Positions 50,401 through 61,323 are shown, counted from the first letter of the stretch. The stretch: DNA of 64,000 nt from Paracentrotus lividus (GCA_940671915.1 CALNVZ010002974.1:19137214-19201213); one strand, 5' to 3'. The notes: generated by a model from the sequence alone, not told the origin. Translations and numbers: made by a program.

Positions 50401-53400
50401 TGTGATGTCGATTGCGTAAGTACCTAGAATGCTGATAGTCACTTTCAGATGGCTCCATATCCGTGGTAGGTGGTGACGGAGTGTCAGGAGGGAATGGAGC
50501 GGTCCTGTCTGGAACCTTGTTACCACCGTACTCTGGTCTCCACTGCAGATGGTGGTCTTGTCTTAAGACGGTAGGTGGTATCCTCTCTAGGGTTGTTTCC
50601 ATACTCTCTACGCTTGTCACGCTACTTGTGCTGTCCATCATATGTTTGGGGGACGCAGCACTGCTGAGAGAATCACTGCTTTCAATGGAAGCACTTGGGG
50701 AAAAGTTCTTGGCAAGTTTTTGACGCTGCAGGACAGGCTGCCCATCGTTGGCTTTTCGCTTCTGCTGGTGATTTGCTTTAGGTTCCAGGGTGAGACTTTC
50801 AAAGCTTTTTACACTGGCACTTATCTCCTGCAGCTCTTTGAGAAGACTTTGAGCATAATGAAAAGGCGCATGAACATACGGCTTGGTGTACTGATCACCA
50901 AGGATGTATCCGTTGCGCCCGTCTTGCATCTCCAGTGGCGAAGTCCTCTCAAGCCTGTCCTCTCCCATAACCTGCATTTTGGCAATCCTAGCCCCAAGGC
51001 TTCCACCAAGAGGCAAGTTGCCATTCAAAGTCTCATCATGAACACCCATTCTTCCCGGAGTGTTTGGCAAGGACGAATGCCCCATGGATGGAAACGTATC
51101 TGGAGGACTTGTGGGCCAGGAGTAATCCTCCATACCCATTCCTTCTCCTGCACCTTCTACTCCTGGCATGTCACACTGGTAGGGAAGGAAGGGGTACATC
51201 TGGTCTAAGCCTCGGTGTCCAGGTGTCCGACTCTGCTGCATGCTGTGATGAGGGGAGGGTGAGGTCGGATAGTTGGCCGGTGCTGATAGCTGCCGTAAGA
51301 TCTCCTGAGGTAGATTAGGTTGTTGCTGTAGATGCTGCTGGGAATGGTGATGACGGTATTGCTGGTATTGCTGTCTAACTAGTCTTTGATAGCTGTCACA
51401 TGGAGGGTTGGTCTCCTTCAACTGGTCAGTTACTGGGGAACCTCTGTGGTCAGGCTGTAAAATGAGAGATCCACGATTATTAAACATCATTTTTACATAG
51501 AACAATAAATTGCAAATATCCTGTTATTTACACAATGCTGAATGCTAATCTCTCTCATCTGATTTTAGTTCATAGCAAATAGGAAGATAACATAAAGCAA
51601 TATCAGAAAATTATTCCCATCTCTATAAATCAAAGCTTTTGGTTATGTAATTCTGATAAATCTTGATTCATATCATAATATTAGCGATAGCAAGTGAGTC
51701 ATTTTAAAGATTTCTTTTAGTTCCCTGCCAATAGAAATGCATCAAATACTTCTATAATACGTCAAAAAAGGATAAAATTCCAACCTTGACTTTACAAGTA
51801 TGCCCTGTCAAGATTTAGCTTTCCTTCCTAAGATTAAAATTTGACTGATTTGGAAATTTGATATTTTGGAAATGCAGGTCAATATGGAGTGCCTGTGCGT
51901 GTTGATAGAAACTGTATTGAACTAACTATGAGTGAATTTTTGCTAACTTTTTTCCCCCGATGATATTTTTTGAATTACTTCCCTTAATTTTCAGGGTAAA
52001 TTTGACATCTTCTTTCTTATTCAGACATTGTAGCCTATCCCAAACATATGGGCCCATATTTATAAAGGTATACTAAGTTTTTATTCCATAGCATAAATCT
52101 GTGGTTTAACTATATAGGCAGCAAAATCTAAAACAGTAAATCTTCGATTTATCAACAATTTTGGAACTGAACTATTAAAAACTGCATGGGAATGGTAAGT
52201 ACAGAAGTTTTCCTAACCATTAAAGGGCGATTTCAGAATCCAGTAAACGTGTAAGGAACATAACAAGATGGACAGATTTGTCACATTTGGCTAACCACAG
52301 TTAGACCACAAGTTTAAGCTACATGTATGGTGTAACTTAGTACACTTTTGTGAATACGACCCATGGGCTTGAAGCAAAAATATTCCTTGGTGTTTTTGAG
52401 ACGCACCTTTTTGGCAGCCTGCACTAAGCGAGGACTAAGTGGTGGGTCCTTTCCACTGTCTGGTGTTGACCCAGTAGGACCAGGCTCTGATCTGTGTTGT
52501 TTAGTCCTCAATGGATGATTGAAGGGTGCATAGCGACCAGGTGATGCTGGTGATGGGGAGGATTGGGTTGAGGGTGAGGGGGTAAGGACCGGTATAGAAC
52601 AACCTGATATACCGGGTGAGGTACTGCTGCTGTAAGGACCATATTGCTGGTGTGTAGAAGACTGCATTGGGAGGTAATCATTGAAAGGAAAAATGCAGAA
52701 TGTTAACAAAAAGAGGATTTCACAGAACATTAAAAAAAAAGCAATGCATTTCAAACTCCCCCAAGAATCCAGAGTGTCAAGATGCCATCTTGTATATTGC
52801 TGGTATCCACCACTACTGCCCCCCTCCCTACCCACTTTGTGCAATTTGAATAATCAACCGAAAGTAATGGAAGTGCTCTAGCTATTGTTTCCTCTCTTGG
52901 AAAAAATAATTCAACCTGCATATTATTCATCAAAACATAGGCCTCTATATGCTGTACTTGCTTCAATTAGTTTCTAAATACTATTCAAATGACCTAGCTG
53001 AGTTGGATAAGTATAGTTTCATGCCTTAAATATGCATGCTCAATCAATCATTTAATTGGATAATAATCATTACAGAAGACTATCAGAAACCTGTTCATGA
53101 ATAAAAAAAGCTCCCAAATCAAGTCATCATCAATAGCTTCGCTCAACTGTTTCCAGAATTTCCAGCAAAATCATTTAGATAATATCCACCACCACCCCTC
53201 ATATCATGCAAATAAAATAAGATTCATCTCAAAATTTATTACTAGATAATATCTGTCACTATTCCTCATATCGGGCACGTAATTTAAGATTCATCTCCAA
53301 GATGAAGAAGAAGAGAAGAAAACAAAAGCAAAAAAGATAAAGAAAGTGAAAGAGAGTTCTGTGATTGATCTTACCTGTGATGGTGAAGGGATGGGTTGTT

Positions 53401-53775
53401 TGAACCTGTTCTGATCAAAGAGGCACCTTAGATTCCGATTCTGATGTTCCAGATCTCGCACTCTACCATGGAGCTTCAGGCACTCATCACGCAGATCCTA
53501 TCAAAGTAACAAAGATAAAAAATGGTAACAAAATTTTATTATTGATTTATTCTACTGTTAAAAAAATACAAGCGCATGACAACCACTATTTTACACATAC
53601 ACACACAAACATGTTAAATCTGCAAGAATTGAAGAAGGTAGTGCACCCAGATAAAAATACTGGTAGCAATAATGAGGGGGATGATATTGATGATGCTGAT
53701 GCTGATGATGATGCTGATGCTGATGATGATGAAAATGAAGATGATGATGATGATAATGATGACAATGACGACGAC

Positions 53776-53818
<43 letters not shown>

Positions 53819-55272
53819 CTGCTGCTGATGATGATGATGCTGTTGATGATGATGACGACGATGATGATGGTAAAAATGACAATAATAATTTGAGGGGAAG
53901 AGCAGTCAAAGAAGAAGAGTACTTTGAGTGGACAACTTTAGAAACTACTTGAGGGGAAGTGTGTAGAATTGAGGGTTACAACTTATAGAGAAGTCTAGAG
54001 ACACAAGAGTTATGGACCATGTGTTCGCCAAGTCAACCGTTTTGGCACTTGAGTATTATGAAATGTTACTATTTCTATAATCATGTATTTTTTGTATATA
54101 ACATTACATCACTGTAACAATGCTTCTCAGTAGTTCATTGGGCAGCTGGCAGTATGGTGTACCAGTTTTTATATTACATGTTGTTACCATGCTAAACCAA
54201 AACTCTTTAAAACTCTCGCCGCACGACAGTGCTTTTTCTTCTTCACGGATGTGAGAATTTCCAGCTTCTTTCCGTCCTGTCGCCATTAATCTCCACCCCT
54301 CCTGCTTTGTCCTAAACCAGTACAGTGGCAGGACAAAAAGGAAATTAATTAATTTCTTCCAAATTAAGTTAACGTTAATTAGACTCTGCTTTTCCACAGG
54401 TCATGTGCGCTTTTTCAGCAGAAAAATATCTTCACAAAAAAAAAGATGTTTTTCATGAGATTGTGGGTTCTTGAGATAAAAGATATCTTGCATGCTCTGT
54501 CTGAAATTAACACAATTTGAAAGTGTTTTTTTCTTGTCATTCATGACGACTTGCTATTTACAGTTAAAACAAAATAGATAATATTGCAGAGGACAACCAT
54601 ATAGTCAAGTTTTGTCCCTCAAACAACATATTAATGAACTTAAATTATTATTTCTCAATTGAAATTGACCTTTATTTTGCTTTGATTCTTCCTCAAATTT
54701 TTTTTTTTTTTTTTGGCATGGCCTCTTTTACTTGCAATATGGGTAAAAAAATACATTGATTCAAACTTCTTTTACAGGCATGTTTAAAGGGATTCGAATT
54801 TAGCCTTTAAGATGAATGAAATACTGCATATATAAAAGGGTACAGGTTTCTCCCTATTTTGCCCCGATAGTCAATACACATACATGACCTTGCCTGTTGA
54901 TATCTCTATTGACCGTCTATATATTAATAAGGGATATCCTTCTCTCAACTTCCATCAGAAAACTCTGATCTTAACTTCAGACACCTGTCATGAATACTCT
55001 ACCTCAGAAGGAAAGTACTTCTCTGTTTCAAAGAAATGTTGGGAATCTATCCGAAATTATCCACTAAATTAACCTTTGAATGTTGTACAGTAATTCATAG
55101 AAGTATATGATAAATATAGCATAAAAACAACTCTATCAATATTGATAATTTTCTGGTGTTGTTTTTGTGGTCTACCATTATCATTCACAATAGGCCCATA
55201 CCCTTAACAGTAATTAATACAAAATCAATGTATATGGCCTTTTACCATGTAAAGAAGTCTGTATAAAAAAAT

Positions 55273-55327
<55 letters not shown>

Positions 55328-58300
55328 AGAAACAGGGCCCCCAATTACAACAGTTTTAATCATTGAAGGGGGCTGCCCTGTATAAAAGAATACATACTAA
55401 ATAAATGAATTAATAAATAAAGGAAAGAAATATACAATGATCAGATACTACTGATGTTGGAAAGTTTCTTGTATGATATTTCAAGAGAAAGAAGCTTGAC
55501 AATAAAATTTCTTGTCTAAAATGATGCATACATTTTCACGTGCCATTTCACGTCAGTATTTATAGCCACTTTGCTACTACTTTAATACCACCAAATCTCT
55601 CTCAAAGACGGTGCTTCTGAAAAATCTCAGAGCTTTCCCCCAATTTGTTCTTTCCTGCTAAAAATAGGATCACCAAACTTTGATAGAAAGGTCATGGAAA
55701 ATGAGATGGAAAGTCAATTATGTTGCTGGCACCAATATAAAGAGATTGAGCCCGGGAGGAAGGATGTGAATGATGGGGGAAGGAGGGAGAGTATGTTCCG
55801 ATCAGAATACATTCATGATTTAGATGAGAGAGAGAGAAGCAGTATATCAGAAATATTTTCATTTATATCTAAACCTCAACTAGGTATTAAATAACAAGAG
55901 ATAAATTCACAGTAATAGCTGGAGAAAAAAAGACCACCCTTCCCCCCACCCAAAATCATAAAAAAAAAACCAAAAAAAACATCCCCCCCCACAAAAAAAA
56001 AAAAAAATATATATATATAAATAAAATAAAACAATAGTATAGAAAAGTGAGAGGGGGGCACATGAAAATTATGAAAATTCATTCAACCTCTTGAATTGAA
56101 ATTGTAATATCCTATAAGTTGAATATAATATAAACAATAAGAATGTAATTCCACTAACAATGGAGATAATTAATTGTTGGTTTTAATGATTTTTTTTAAA
56201 ATCAAAGTTTCAAAATTATGTTTCCACCCTAAGTCCAACTAAAACAGATCATCATATGATTTTTTTTTTCAGTGCCCCTGACTCCTACAAAGCGCACCCT
56301 TCTATTTGAGGGGATACCCCCTGTCCTTTCTGAGTCAAATTGTTATCATTCGGACAGAAATAGCCCAAAGAGTGACACCGCAGGCTACACCTGCTCCATA
56401 TATCTATTTCCATAGAGAATCTTATATGGGTCAAATCAACAAACAGGGGCTGACTATATATAATCCAATCATATAGCCCAAAACTAATTGTCAACAGTTC
56501 AAAGTTGATATCAAGCCAGAATTATTATTATTATTATTATTATTATAATTGGTCCCTGACATTGATATATGAGATGAGAGCTTGAAAGAGCTTCTTCATA
56601 CACACTACTGAACATTAGGATTTAATTTGTAATATAATAATACTTGTGTTTTATATCATAGTGATTTACTAGTCTATAAGTAAATGACAAAAGCGCTTAA
56701 ATGTACAGCATATAATTATTTAATTCATAGGAATCCAGTATAATTCTAAACTATACACTGTCCACTCTCTAGTTGCTGGGGAGCGTTCCAGCCAGTCAGT
56801 TAAAAAAAAAATTAAAAAAAAAACTTCAGTGTACTTTACTTGACGAATTATAAGCAGATTTTTCTTTTTTAAAGAGTTCAATTGTGGTATTGGAGTGTGC
56901 AACACAAATTTAAGAACTAGTGAATATATTTTGAGGCCACTCAGAGCAAAATATTATTCACACAAAAAACAACAGGTACAATATTGCTATAATCACAGCA
57001 CACTCAACTTGAAATTTCATCTGCAAATGGTTAGAGATTCTACTTAATTAAAAGTTACATGTACATTTGTTGAGATGACAAACTGAGATAAGTTTTTTTT
57101 TGTGTTCAATTTTTCAAATAACTTTTGTGCTATTTATTAATTTCTTAATACAAACCTTTATTTTATACTAGCTTGTTTTGGGATATAGGCTCCCATTTCA
57201 AACTCATATCAATCATTATTATTTTATTATAATCTGTCAAAATTGTTGTAAAATTTTCAAATCGGCTAAGACAAAAAGTTTAAAGGCTTTCCAACTGAAT
57301 AGTTAAGCATTACCCTTGACCAAACACCCATTTAGGTTGTTGGAGTGGGTTGTGGTTCTGTTTAATAACCTTAAAACTTTGAGGCCTTTCAAAGAAGGTG
57401 AGATTATTTTAACATCACAGGATGCCTTGTAAGCTTTTTAATGAAGTTGATGGCCTCAGGTTCCCAAAGTCAAAAATAGAATGGGCTAATTGCAGCCACT
57501 GCTTGGTGACGTTAAACTTTACAACAGAGGTAGACAAGCACCGGAAGATGGGCAACCCCATTTTTTATAAATCTCTTTACATTAATCTGATGTTATAACA
57601 TCTAAATAAATTATATATCAAAGTAAAATATGACAGAGTGGGAGTTAAAAGGACAGATAAGCTGAAGGGATTTAAAAGGGGATAGAAACTTTAAATGATT
57701 ACCATATATAAGTAACTACCAGTACAAGTTGAAAGAGGGATATTTTAGTAATGATTGTTCTGACAAACTCGGTTATTAAGGTCAATTTTTTTTTATGGCA
57801 AAAAGTTTTTTTCAAAATGGAAAGTTTACATACATTTTCCCCGATTGAATAGTGGCAGATTTTCTTATATCTTCTGATCTTAAAAGTTTTCATCCAAATA
57901 AAATCTTGAAGTTATACACATAAAAAAAACATGGGCCAGTCTGGAAATGAGGCTATGGTGTTCTTCAGATTGATAAACTAATGAATATTGACAAGAGATA
58001 TGATCAATTCATTGTTCATCATGATACATTAATGTGACCTTATCAAAAGAGAAGGATAAATTAGAGCTTGTCTGCCTCATCTTGGCTTATATGTTTAATT
58101 GGTAAAAGTATATTAATCCCCACCCCCTCCCTCTTTCGAAGGTCTATGATTTTATTTTTAGAAGATATTTCTTACCTCTATAGAACATGATTATGATCGC
58201 ATTATATTTCAAAACAGACTTCCCATTTCTTGCTCACTCTCACATTAACCTCCACAGAAACTTCAGCTAAGATGAATATTTTTTCTCCCCGCATTATTTT

Positions 58301-60112
58301 TCAATAGTCATAAATGTTCAGACCTGGAATGGTAATTCAATTGAGAATATTTAGTTCTAAGAAAAGTAACACATTGATTGTATCATTTTTCTTTGGTCTT
58401 TATAAAGAAAAACTGTTTGCATAGCTAGTACATAACACAGAAAGTTTCCCATGGTATTTCTCTTAAGTGGTAAGGGGGAGGTGGCCGGTAAACATATCTA
58501 AAATATAAATGTATATTTCCTGAAACTCTGCGGATATTCCTGGACGGCGGATATCAAACTTCAGATTCAAATCTGGCATTACAGCGACAACTGATGACTT
58601 AACTTCAGAAAAAAAAACCCACATTACATATACTGAGAGCAACAGGGTATCAAGTCATATCATTCAATACAAAGAGGACGTCCTTATGGTTCATCTGTGA
58701 ATGCATACATCCTTTCTACAGCTGGGTCTATAGGCGGTTTTACACTAGCTTGAGTCTGGTATTAAAATAGCATGCTATTTCTGATCCGATGGATTAGCCT
58801 GGTCAGAGAATATCAGACTTTTTTTTAAATTGGCTATTTCCAAATTTGAGCTATAGTTTAACGGTTTTTGGTTTGAAACAAAATTAATAATTCAAATAAT
58901 AAATTGAGTGGTGCCTGAAAATTAAGCCCGATCCAGTCACACACATGTCAGGCTTGTTCGTGAAACCTCGAGATCAACGACGATCATATAAAGATCATAT
59001 CGTCGGCTGAGAGCCAGAAGGGCGCTATTACAGATCAAAGATGTTCCGTTGAGAGCCATAAGGGCGCTAATACCATTGACTTTGTACAGCAATAGCGCCC
59101 TTATGGCTCTAAACGGAATATCTTTGATCTGCAATAGCGCCCTTATGGCTCTAAACGGAATATCTTTGATCTGCAATAGCGCTCTTATGGCTCTAAACGG
59201 AATATCTTTGATCTGCAATAGCGCCCTTATGGCTCTAACGGAATATCTTTGATCTGCAATAGCGCCCTTATGGCTCTCAACAGACAATATAAAACCAAAG
59301 CTTAAGCTGATGTAACATCAACTTCACGCTTCAACTGGCTTCAACTGACTTTGGGGGTTTTCCCTGATCCACCTCACATCTTATTATTCACCAGGCTCAA
59401 GCTAGTGAAGGACCACCTCCTATCTTTATCATATCATCTGTTAAGGACCAAAGGTCATAAATCCTCTGCAAAATATTTGAGCTAAGATTATTTTGACCCT
59501 TGGCAGACGATATTATATCAATAAGGAAGTATTACGATATATAAAAAGTGGCAGTGGCTAAGATGGATAAATAAATGGAGGCTAATTTTAGGACATTTGC
59601 TCCCAATATTCCTTTCATATGATTGAAAATTATCAAACTTTCATGCTTATTAGGTTATGATGAAGAAAAGTTTATAATTTCCATCATATAGGATAGGTAA
59701 AGAATAGCAAAAACACTACATGAAAAATGCAATCTTCATGATGAAGAATCAAGGGGCTCCTTGACAATTCTACTTGCTTGAGAGGGCGGGGGGAGGGGGT
59801 GCACAATATCACATTAAACCCATGTATTTTGAACATTGGTGGTTGGGGCACTGTAATCTTATCCTTCCCATAGGACAGCAAGAGAAGTTTTACCAAAATT
59901 TATGGAAAGTTTTTATTTCTCCATCTTTGAATTCTGCAAGAAAGGTTGCACCGGGAAAACTTTTTTAAAAATTATGTCCCTATATAATATTAAGAGAAAT
60001 GATGAAGACATCAAATTGGCAACCTTACCTGCAGTGACACGAAATACCAGAGTCCAATGCAAACTGAGATGTAGACCATTAGATCAAGCCAAGGAAATAA
60101 ATAATCCTCCAT
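32012..60112 (-). CDS. NCKAP5-like microtubule-associated scaffold, nine-exon model
   Basis: Nine minus-strand exons join in one frame: 60112-60029, 53497-53375, 52661-52407, 51454-48909, 38022-37893, 37411-37271, 36515-34587, 34083-33942, 32598-32012. They total 5937 bases, 1978 codons plus stop. The introns start GT (one GTGCGT) and end AG. Residues 29-69 form a short coiled coil (DLRDECLKLHGRVRDLEHQN) that aligns with the DLREEC-KL--RV-DLE-QN segment of vertebrate NCKAP5 and NCKAP5L, as I remember that family. The length is near human NCKAP5 (about 1900). Exon 7 carries S/TxIP EB1-binding motifs, as expected of a microtubule plus-end protein. Most of the rest is disordered Ser/Pro/Gln/Lys-rich sequence. 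Weak points: the family call rests on one exon; the link over the 10.9 kb intron is phase-compatible only with one of two neighbouring AGs; family members have more coiled coil upstream, so true 5' exons may lie outside the window. Confidence 0.6.
32911..33680. mobile_element. TTAA-flanked MITE, piggyBac-like ends, 770 bp
   Basis: CCCTAATCAGACTGGGG at 32911 is matched exactly by its complement ending at 33680. Both ends are flanked by TTAA (32907-32910, 33681-33684). A TTAA target with CCC-starting ends is the piggyBac pattern. Just inside each end is a G/C-run hairpin (CCATGATGG, GGGGCATGATGCCCC). No transposase frame. It sits in the last intron of the NCKAP5-like gene. Confidence 0.85.
33942..34083 (-). 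CDS. NCKAP5-like exon 8
   Basis: 142 bases. The peptide is acidic and Leu/Ser-rich: ERANLLDSLFESDDSDGGLD and on to HPDEKEFMKLIGDK. It ends with one base of a split glycine codon that is completed by the last exon. Confidence 0.85.
34084..34586. other. Intron 7 of the NCKAP5-like gene
   Basis: AT-rich, 503 bases. Nothing else is recognised in it. Confidence 0.6.
34587..36515 (-). CDS. NCKAP5-like large exon 7 with S/TxIP motifs
   Basis: 1929 bases, exactly 643 codons, phase 0 on both sides, acceptor TTTTTAG and donor AAG/GTAAGT. The protein is basic, Ser/Lys/Pro-rich and largely disordered. RTRIPSGG (near 35990) and KSKIPQL (35541-35558) match the S/TxIP signature that binds EB1-type plus-end proteins. 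A third, TKQIPK, is nearby. The C-terminal part turns acidic (ELMEDFEAEDLCDEDGMSSD). Confidence 0.9.
36516..37270. other. Intron 6 of the NCKAP5-like gene
   Basis: AT-rich, 755 bases. No repeat or RNA is recognised. Confidence 0.6.
37271..37411 (-). CDS. NCKAP5-like exon 6
   Basis: 141 bases, 47 codons, phase 0 on both sides. It has an acidic patch (SSDSESEEEES) followed by VNFVDMWKARTTPPIKLPDW and a basic end (EEHRKR). The second part looks like a conserved linear motif, but I do not recognise it. Confidence 0.85.
37412..37892. other. Intron 5 of the NCKAP5-like gene
   Basis: AT-rich, 481 bases. Nothing is recognised in it. Confidence 0.6.
37893..38022 (-). CDS. NCKAP5-like exon 5
   Basis: 130 bases encoding LEERASVQSMSTESLQSANS and further Ser/Asn-rich residues, donor CTG/GTATGA. 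Two adjacent AGs could serve as acceptor. The inner one (exon from 38022) fits the phase of exon 4. The outer one (exon from 38024) would fit a phase-0 upstream exon. Confidence 0.75.
39584..39824. mobile_element. TTAA-flanked MITE, 241 bp
   Basis: CCCGTTGTATACTAAG at the left end pairs with CTCAGTATACAATGGG at the right end (14 of 16 bases complementary). TTAA flanks both sides (39580-39583, 39825-39828). This is the same target and CCC start as the 32911 element but with different ends, so a different family. Confidence 0.8.
41341..41797. repeat. Purine (GA) tract, about 450 bp
   Basis: G run, then (GGGA)n, (GA)n and irregular AG-rich sequence on the plus strand. The Arg/Glu-rich frames are artefacts. 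Confidence 0.95.
42391..42534. mobile_element. Decayed foldback element (second copy)
   Basis: GGGACAATTACCCCC and GGGACAACAACCCCC on the left face GGGTTAATTGTCC and GGGAGGTTGTCCTATAAC on the right. The centre (AATAGGGTAAGG, GAGTTAGGGGG) looks like eroded TTAGGG repeats. Same family as 24404-24590. Confidence 0.6.
44220..44555. repeat. Purine (GA) tract, about 335 bp
   Basis: AG-rich on the plus strand with several (GA)n blocks. Frames on the other strand are artefacts. Confidence 0.95.
45364..45735. repeat. Tandem duplication, about 187-bp unit
   Basis: Two units start near 45364 and 45551. Both contain CAGAAATTAAAG, ACTAAGG, GAGAGGTAG, TCTTGATT and a GA-rich end. A looser third match lies around 46050-46140. 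Confidence 0.7.
45858..45877. repeat. G20 homopolymer
   Basis: Twenty consecutive G. Its length is likely unreliable in the assembly. Confidence 0.95.
47011..48898 (+). pseudogene. CR1/L2-type LINE fragment with dead reverse transcriptase
   Basis: The frame at 47013-47840 encodes the N-terminal half of a non-LTR reverse transcriptase. It shows LDPVPTKILLHC, LRPVSNLQYVSKLVE, MQSAYRKFHSTETALIRIKN and motif A, LLDLSAAFDTIDH. The GVPQGS-type motif near 47830 is one frame away, and the YADD region near 47930 carries a stop and lost bases. Later stretches (LKTHLCREAF near 48775) mark the C-terminus. The 3' tail has GCGCTATATAAATTAATC and ends in TCTA repeats. The 5' end (endonuclease) is missing. 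The element is inactive and antisense to its host gene. Confidence 0.85.
48909..51454 (-). CDS. NCKAP5-like large exon 4
   Basis: 2546 bases encoding about 849 residues, open throughout. It begins PDHRGSPVTDQL after acceptor TTTTACAG and ends VEFT at donor GTAAGT (48908-48903). Features: a Gln/His-rich stretch near the start, a short helix-prone segment (YAQSLLKELQEISASVKSFE), then long Ser/Thr/Lys-rich disordered sequence. Without splicing the frame would stop at once, at 48905. The donor is immediately followed by the tail of an antisense LINE. Confidence 0.85.
51455..52406. other. Intron 3 of the NCKAP5-like gene
   Basis: 952 bases. It contains the MITE at 52050-52362 and is otherwise AT-rich. 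Confidence 0.6.
52050..52362. mobile_element. MITE with imperfect inverted ends, about 313 bp
   Basis: The left end GGGCCCATATTTATAAAGGT and the right end, on the opposite strand, GGGTCGTATTCACAAAAGTG are related; both continue into TACTAAGTT. No coding capacity. It lies 44 bases from the exon 3 donor site. Confidence 0.6.
52407..52661 (-). CDS. NCKAP5-like exon 3 (Ser/Pro-rich)
   Basis: 255 bases, 85 codons, phase 0 on both sides. The acceptor is CCAATGCAG and the donor is the less common GTGCGT. The peptide is Ser/Pro/Gly-rich (for example PSPSTQSSPSPASPGRY) and ends SPRLVQAAKK. No domain is seen. Confidence 0.75.
52662..53374. other. Intron 2 of the NCKAP5-like gene
   Basis: 713 bases, AT-rich. 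Nothing is recognised in it. Confidence 0.6.
53375..53497 (-). CDS. NCKAP5-like coiled-coil exon
   Basis: 123 bases, 41 codons, phase 0 on both sides, acceptor TTTGATAG and donor CAG/GTAAGA. The first part is a heptad-like coiled coil beginning DLRDECLKLHGRV. The end, KQPIPSPSQ, leads into disordered sequence. This is the main family evidence for the gene. Confidence 0.85.
53681..53869. repeat. (GAT)n microsatellite
   Basis: GATGAT with GCT and GAC variants over about 190 bases. The poly-Asp, poly-Met and poly-Ser frames are artefacts. Confidence 0.95.
55276..55320. repeat. (AT)n microsatellite
   Basis: Uninterrupted AT dinucleotide repeat, about 45 bases. Confidence 0.95.
56520..56547. repeat. 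(ATT)n microsatellite
   Basis: Nine consecutive ATT triplets. Confidence 0.9.
58743..59407. mobile_element. Inverted-end element carrying an inverted minisatellite, 665 bp
   Basis: CACTAGCTTGAGTCTGGT at 58743-58760 pairs with ACCAGGCTCAAGCTAGTG at 59390-59407 (17 of 18). The interior holds the 42-bp unit array. No transposase. The class is undetermined because no target duplication is clear. Confidence 0.65.
59009..59277. repeat. 42-bp minisatellite with units in both orientations
   Basis: Five direct units start at 59089, 59131, 59173, 59215 and 59256 (GCAATAGCGCCCTTATGGCT, then CTAAACGGAATATCTTTGAT). To their left, two inverted units (59009-59050, 59051-59080) face them across a short spacer. 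42 is divisible by three, so both strands stay open: RAIRALLQIKDIPF repeats on the minus strand and ALMALNGISLICNS on the plus. Confidence 0.9.
60029..60112 (-). CDS. Candidate first coding exon with a hydrophobic segment
   Basis: ATG at 60110-60112 in strong context (AAGATGG) opens 28 codons. They end exactly at CAG followed by GTAAGG, a good donor, in the phase needed by the coiled-coil exon. Residues 6-28 are mostly hydrophobic (LFPWLDLMVYISVCIGLWYF) and could be a signal anchor or membrane segment. Vertebrate NCKAP5 proteins do not start this way, so this would be an alternative, lineage-specific start. It could also be chance. Confidence 0.35.
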
Positions 60113-61323
60113 CTTAGAATATTCTAGTTCTTCCAACCTTTACCGCCTGAAAAGAAAGACGCCTTTATCTGAGAAGTACTGTTGCTGCTTATGTATACCT
60201 TAAGCAAGGCACTGGCAAAAGTTCCTTTTCAAACTGATATGTCAGAGCTCCTTGAGAAACAGAGTGACGAACTCCTCTATTTCTCTGCAAGTCTAACCCA
60301 TCTTGTCCTTGTTAGTCATCTTCATTCATGTTTAGAAATACTTCACTTGACTTATCCAAATGGAGTCATAATAGCAATGTATTAGTTCTCCAGCATGGCA
60401 ACACAAGGCAAGCATGATAATCTATTCCATGTGCGATTGTGTCAAACAAGGCCAAAATAAGGTCTTTCAACTGTCTCATTCTGCTTACTAATACTAGTTC
60501 ATGATACAGATGAAAAACAATTGCTTCTGTTTCAAGGAAGGACTTTCACATTTCCCTCAAGTAAAAGAAGGTGTGAAATATTGAACATCAGCAGAATCCC
60601 GAAAGACAAAGACATTTCAACGGCTACACAAAAGTTTGGAGGTGACTTTTCCAGGAGACAATTAAGATTCTTTCTTCTCACACTGTTTTACGCAAGAAAC
60701 AGGATGCGTTGAGAACATTCATGTTCATATTGAACTTTCTTCCGGAGTAGCTATACTAGCACATCATCACGTTACTATCGCTCCAGCCCACGCAATCATT
60801 AATGGGTGGCGTATCCCTCACAAACCTGACGACATCAGGGTAGGAACGTCACCCCAAGCTTCCTTGTTTATCCTTAGTGTCCCTCACGAATGATCAGACA
60901 CGTACCTCGTTCGCGAATCACCTCCCTCTCTGTCAGTCCCGCTCTCTTCTCATCGACGCTGTGACTCTGATTCAGAAGTGGTTGCCTAGTCTTTTAACCA
61001 GTCTTCTTTGTAATCTATTTCCTATCATGAAATATCTAATTCCCTCTATTCCTATATTGTTTCATTGTTGATAGAAAAGATTACATGAATTTAAAGTAGG
61101 TATGAAGCCTATGCTCCCCGACCCCCCCCCCCTAAAAAACGAAAACAAAAACATACAAAACAGGAGCTCAGTAGGCTTAGAAACGAAGATCAAGGGACTT
61201 ATAATTCATTTATTAATTTGTGTTATTTATCATTTTTATTTTTATTAACCAATATTCTATCCTTGTTGTTCAGTTAGACATCCTAAATGTATGCTCTTTG
61301 TTACTTTCATAAGTATTTAAATC

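Larger units (their letters stand above)
53498..60028. other. Long intron 1 of the NCKAP5-like gene (in this model)
   Basis: 6.5 kb. Apart from the listed microsatellites and the element at 58743-59407, it is AT-rich without recognised genes. Homopolymer-rich DNA lies at 55920-56020. Further coiled-coil exons, if present, are not evident. Confidence 0.45.

Noticed and set aside
49100..51318. Many plus-strand open frames opposite the large exon
   Set aside because: Shadows of the minus-strand coding exon, with no independent protein signal.
53542..53952. Open frame with a long Asp run
   Set aside because: It is a translation of the (GAT)n microsatellite; other frames give Met and Ser runs equally well.
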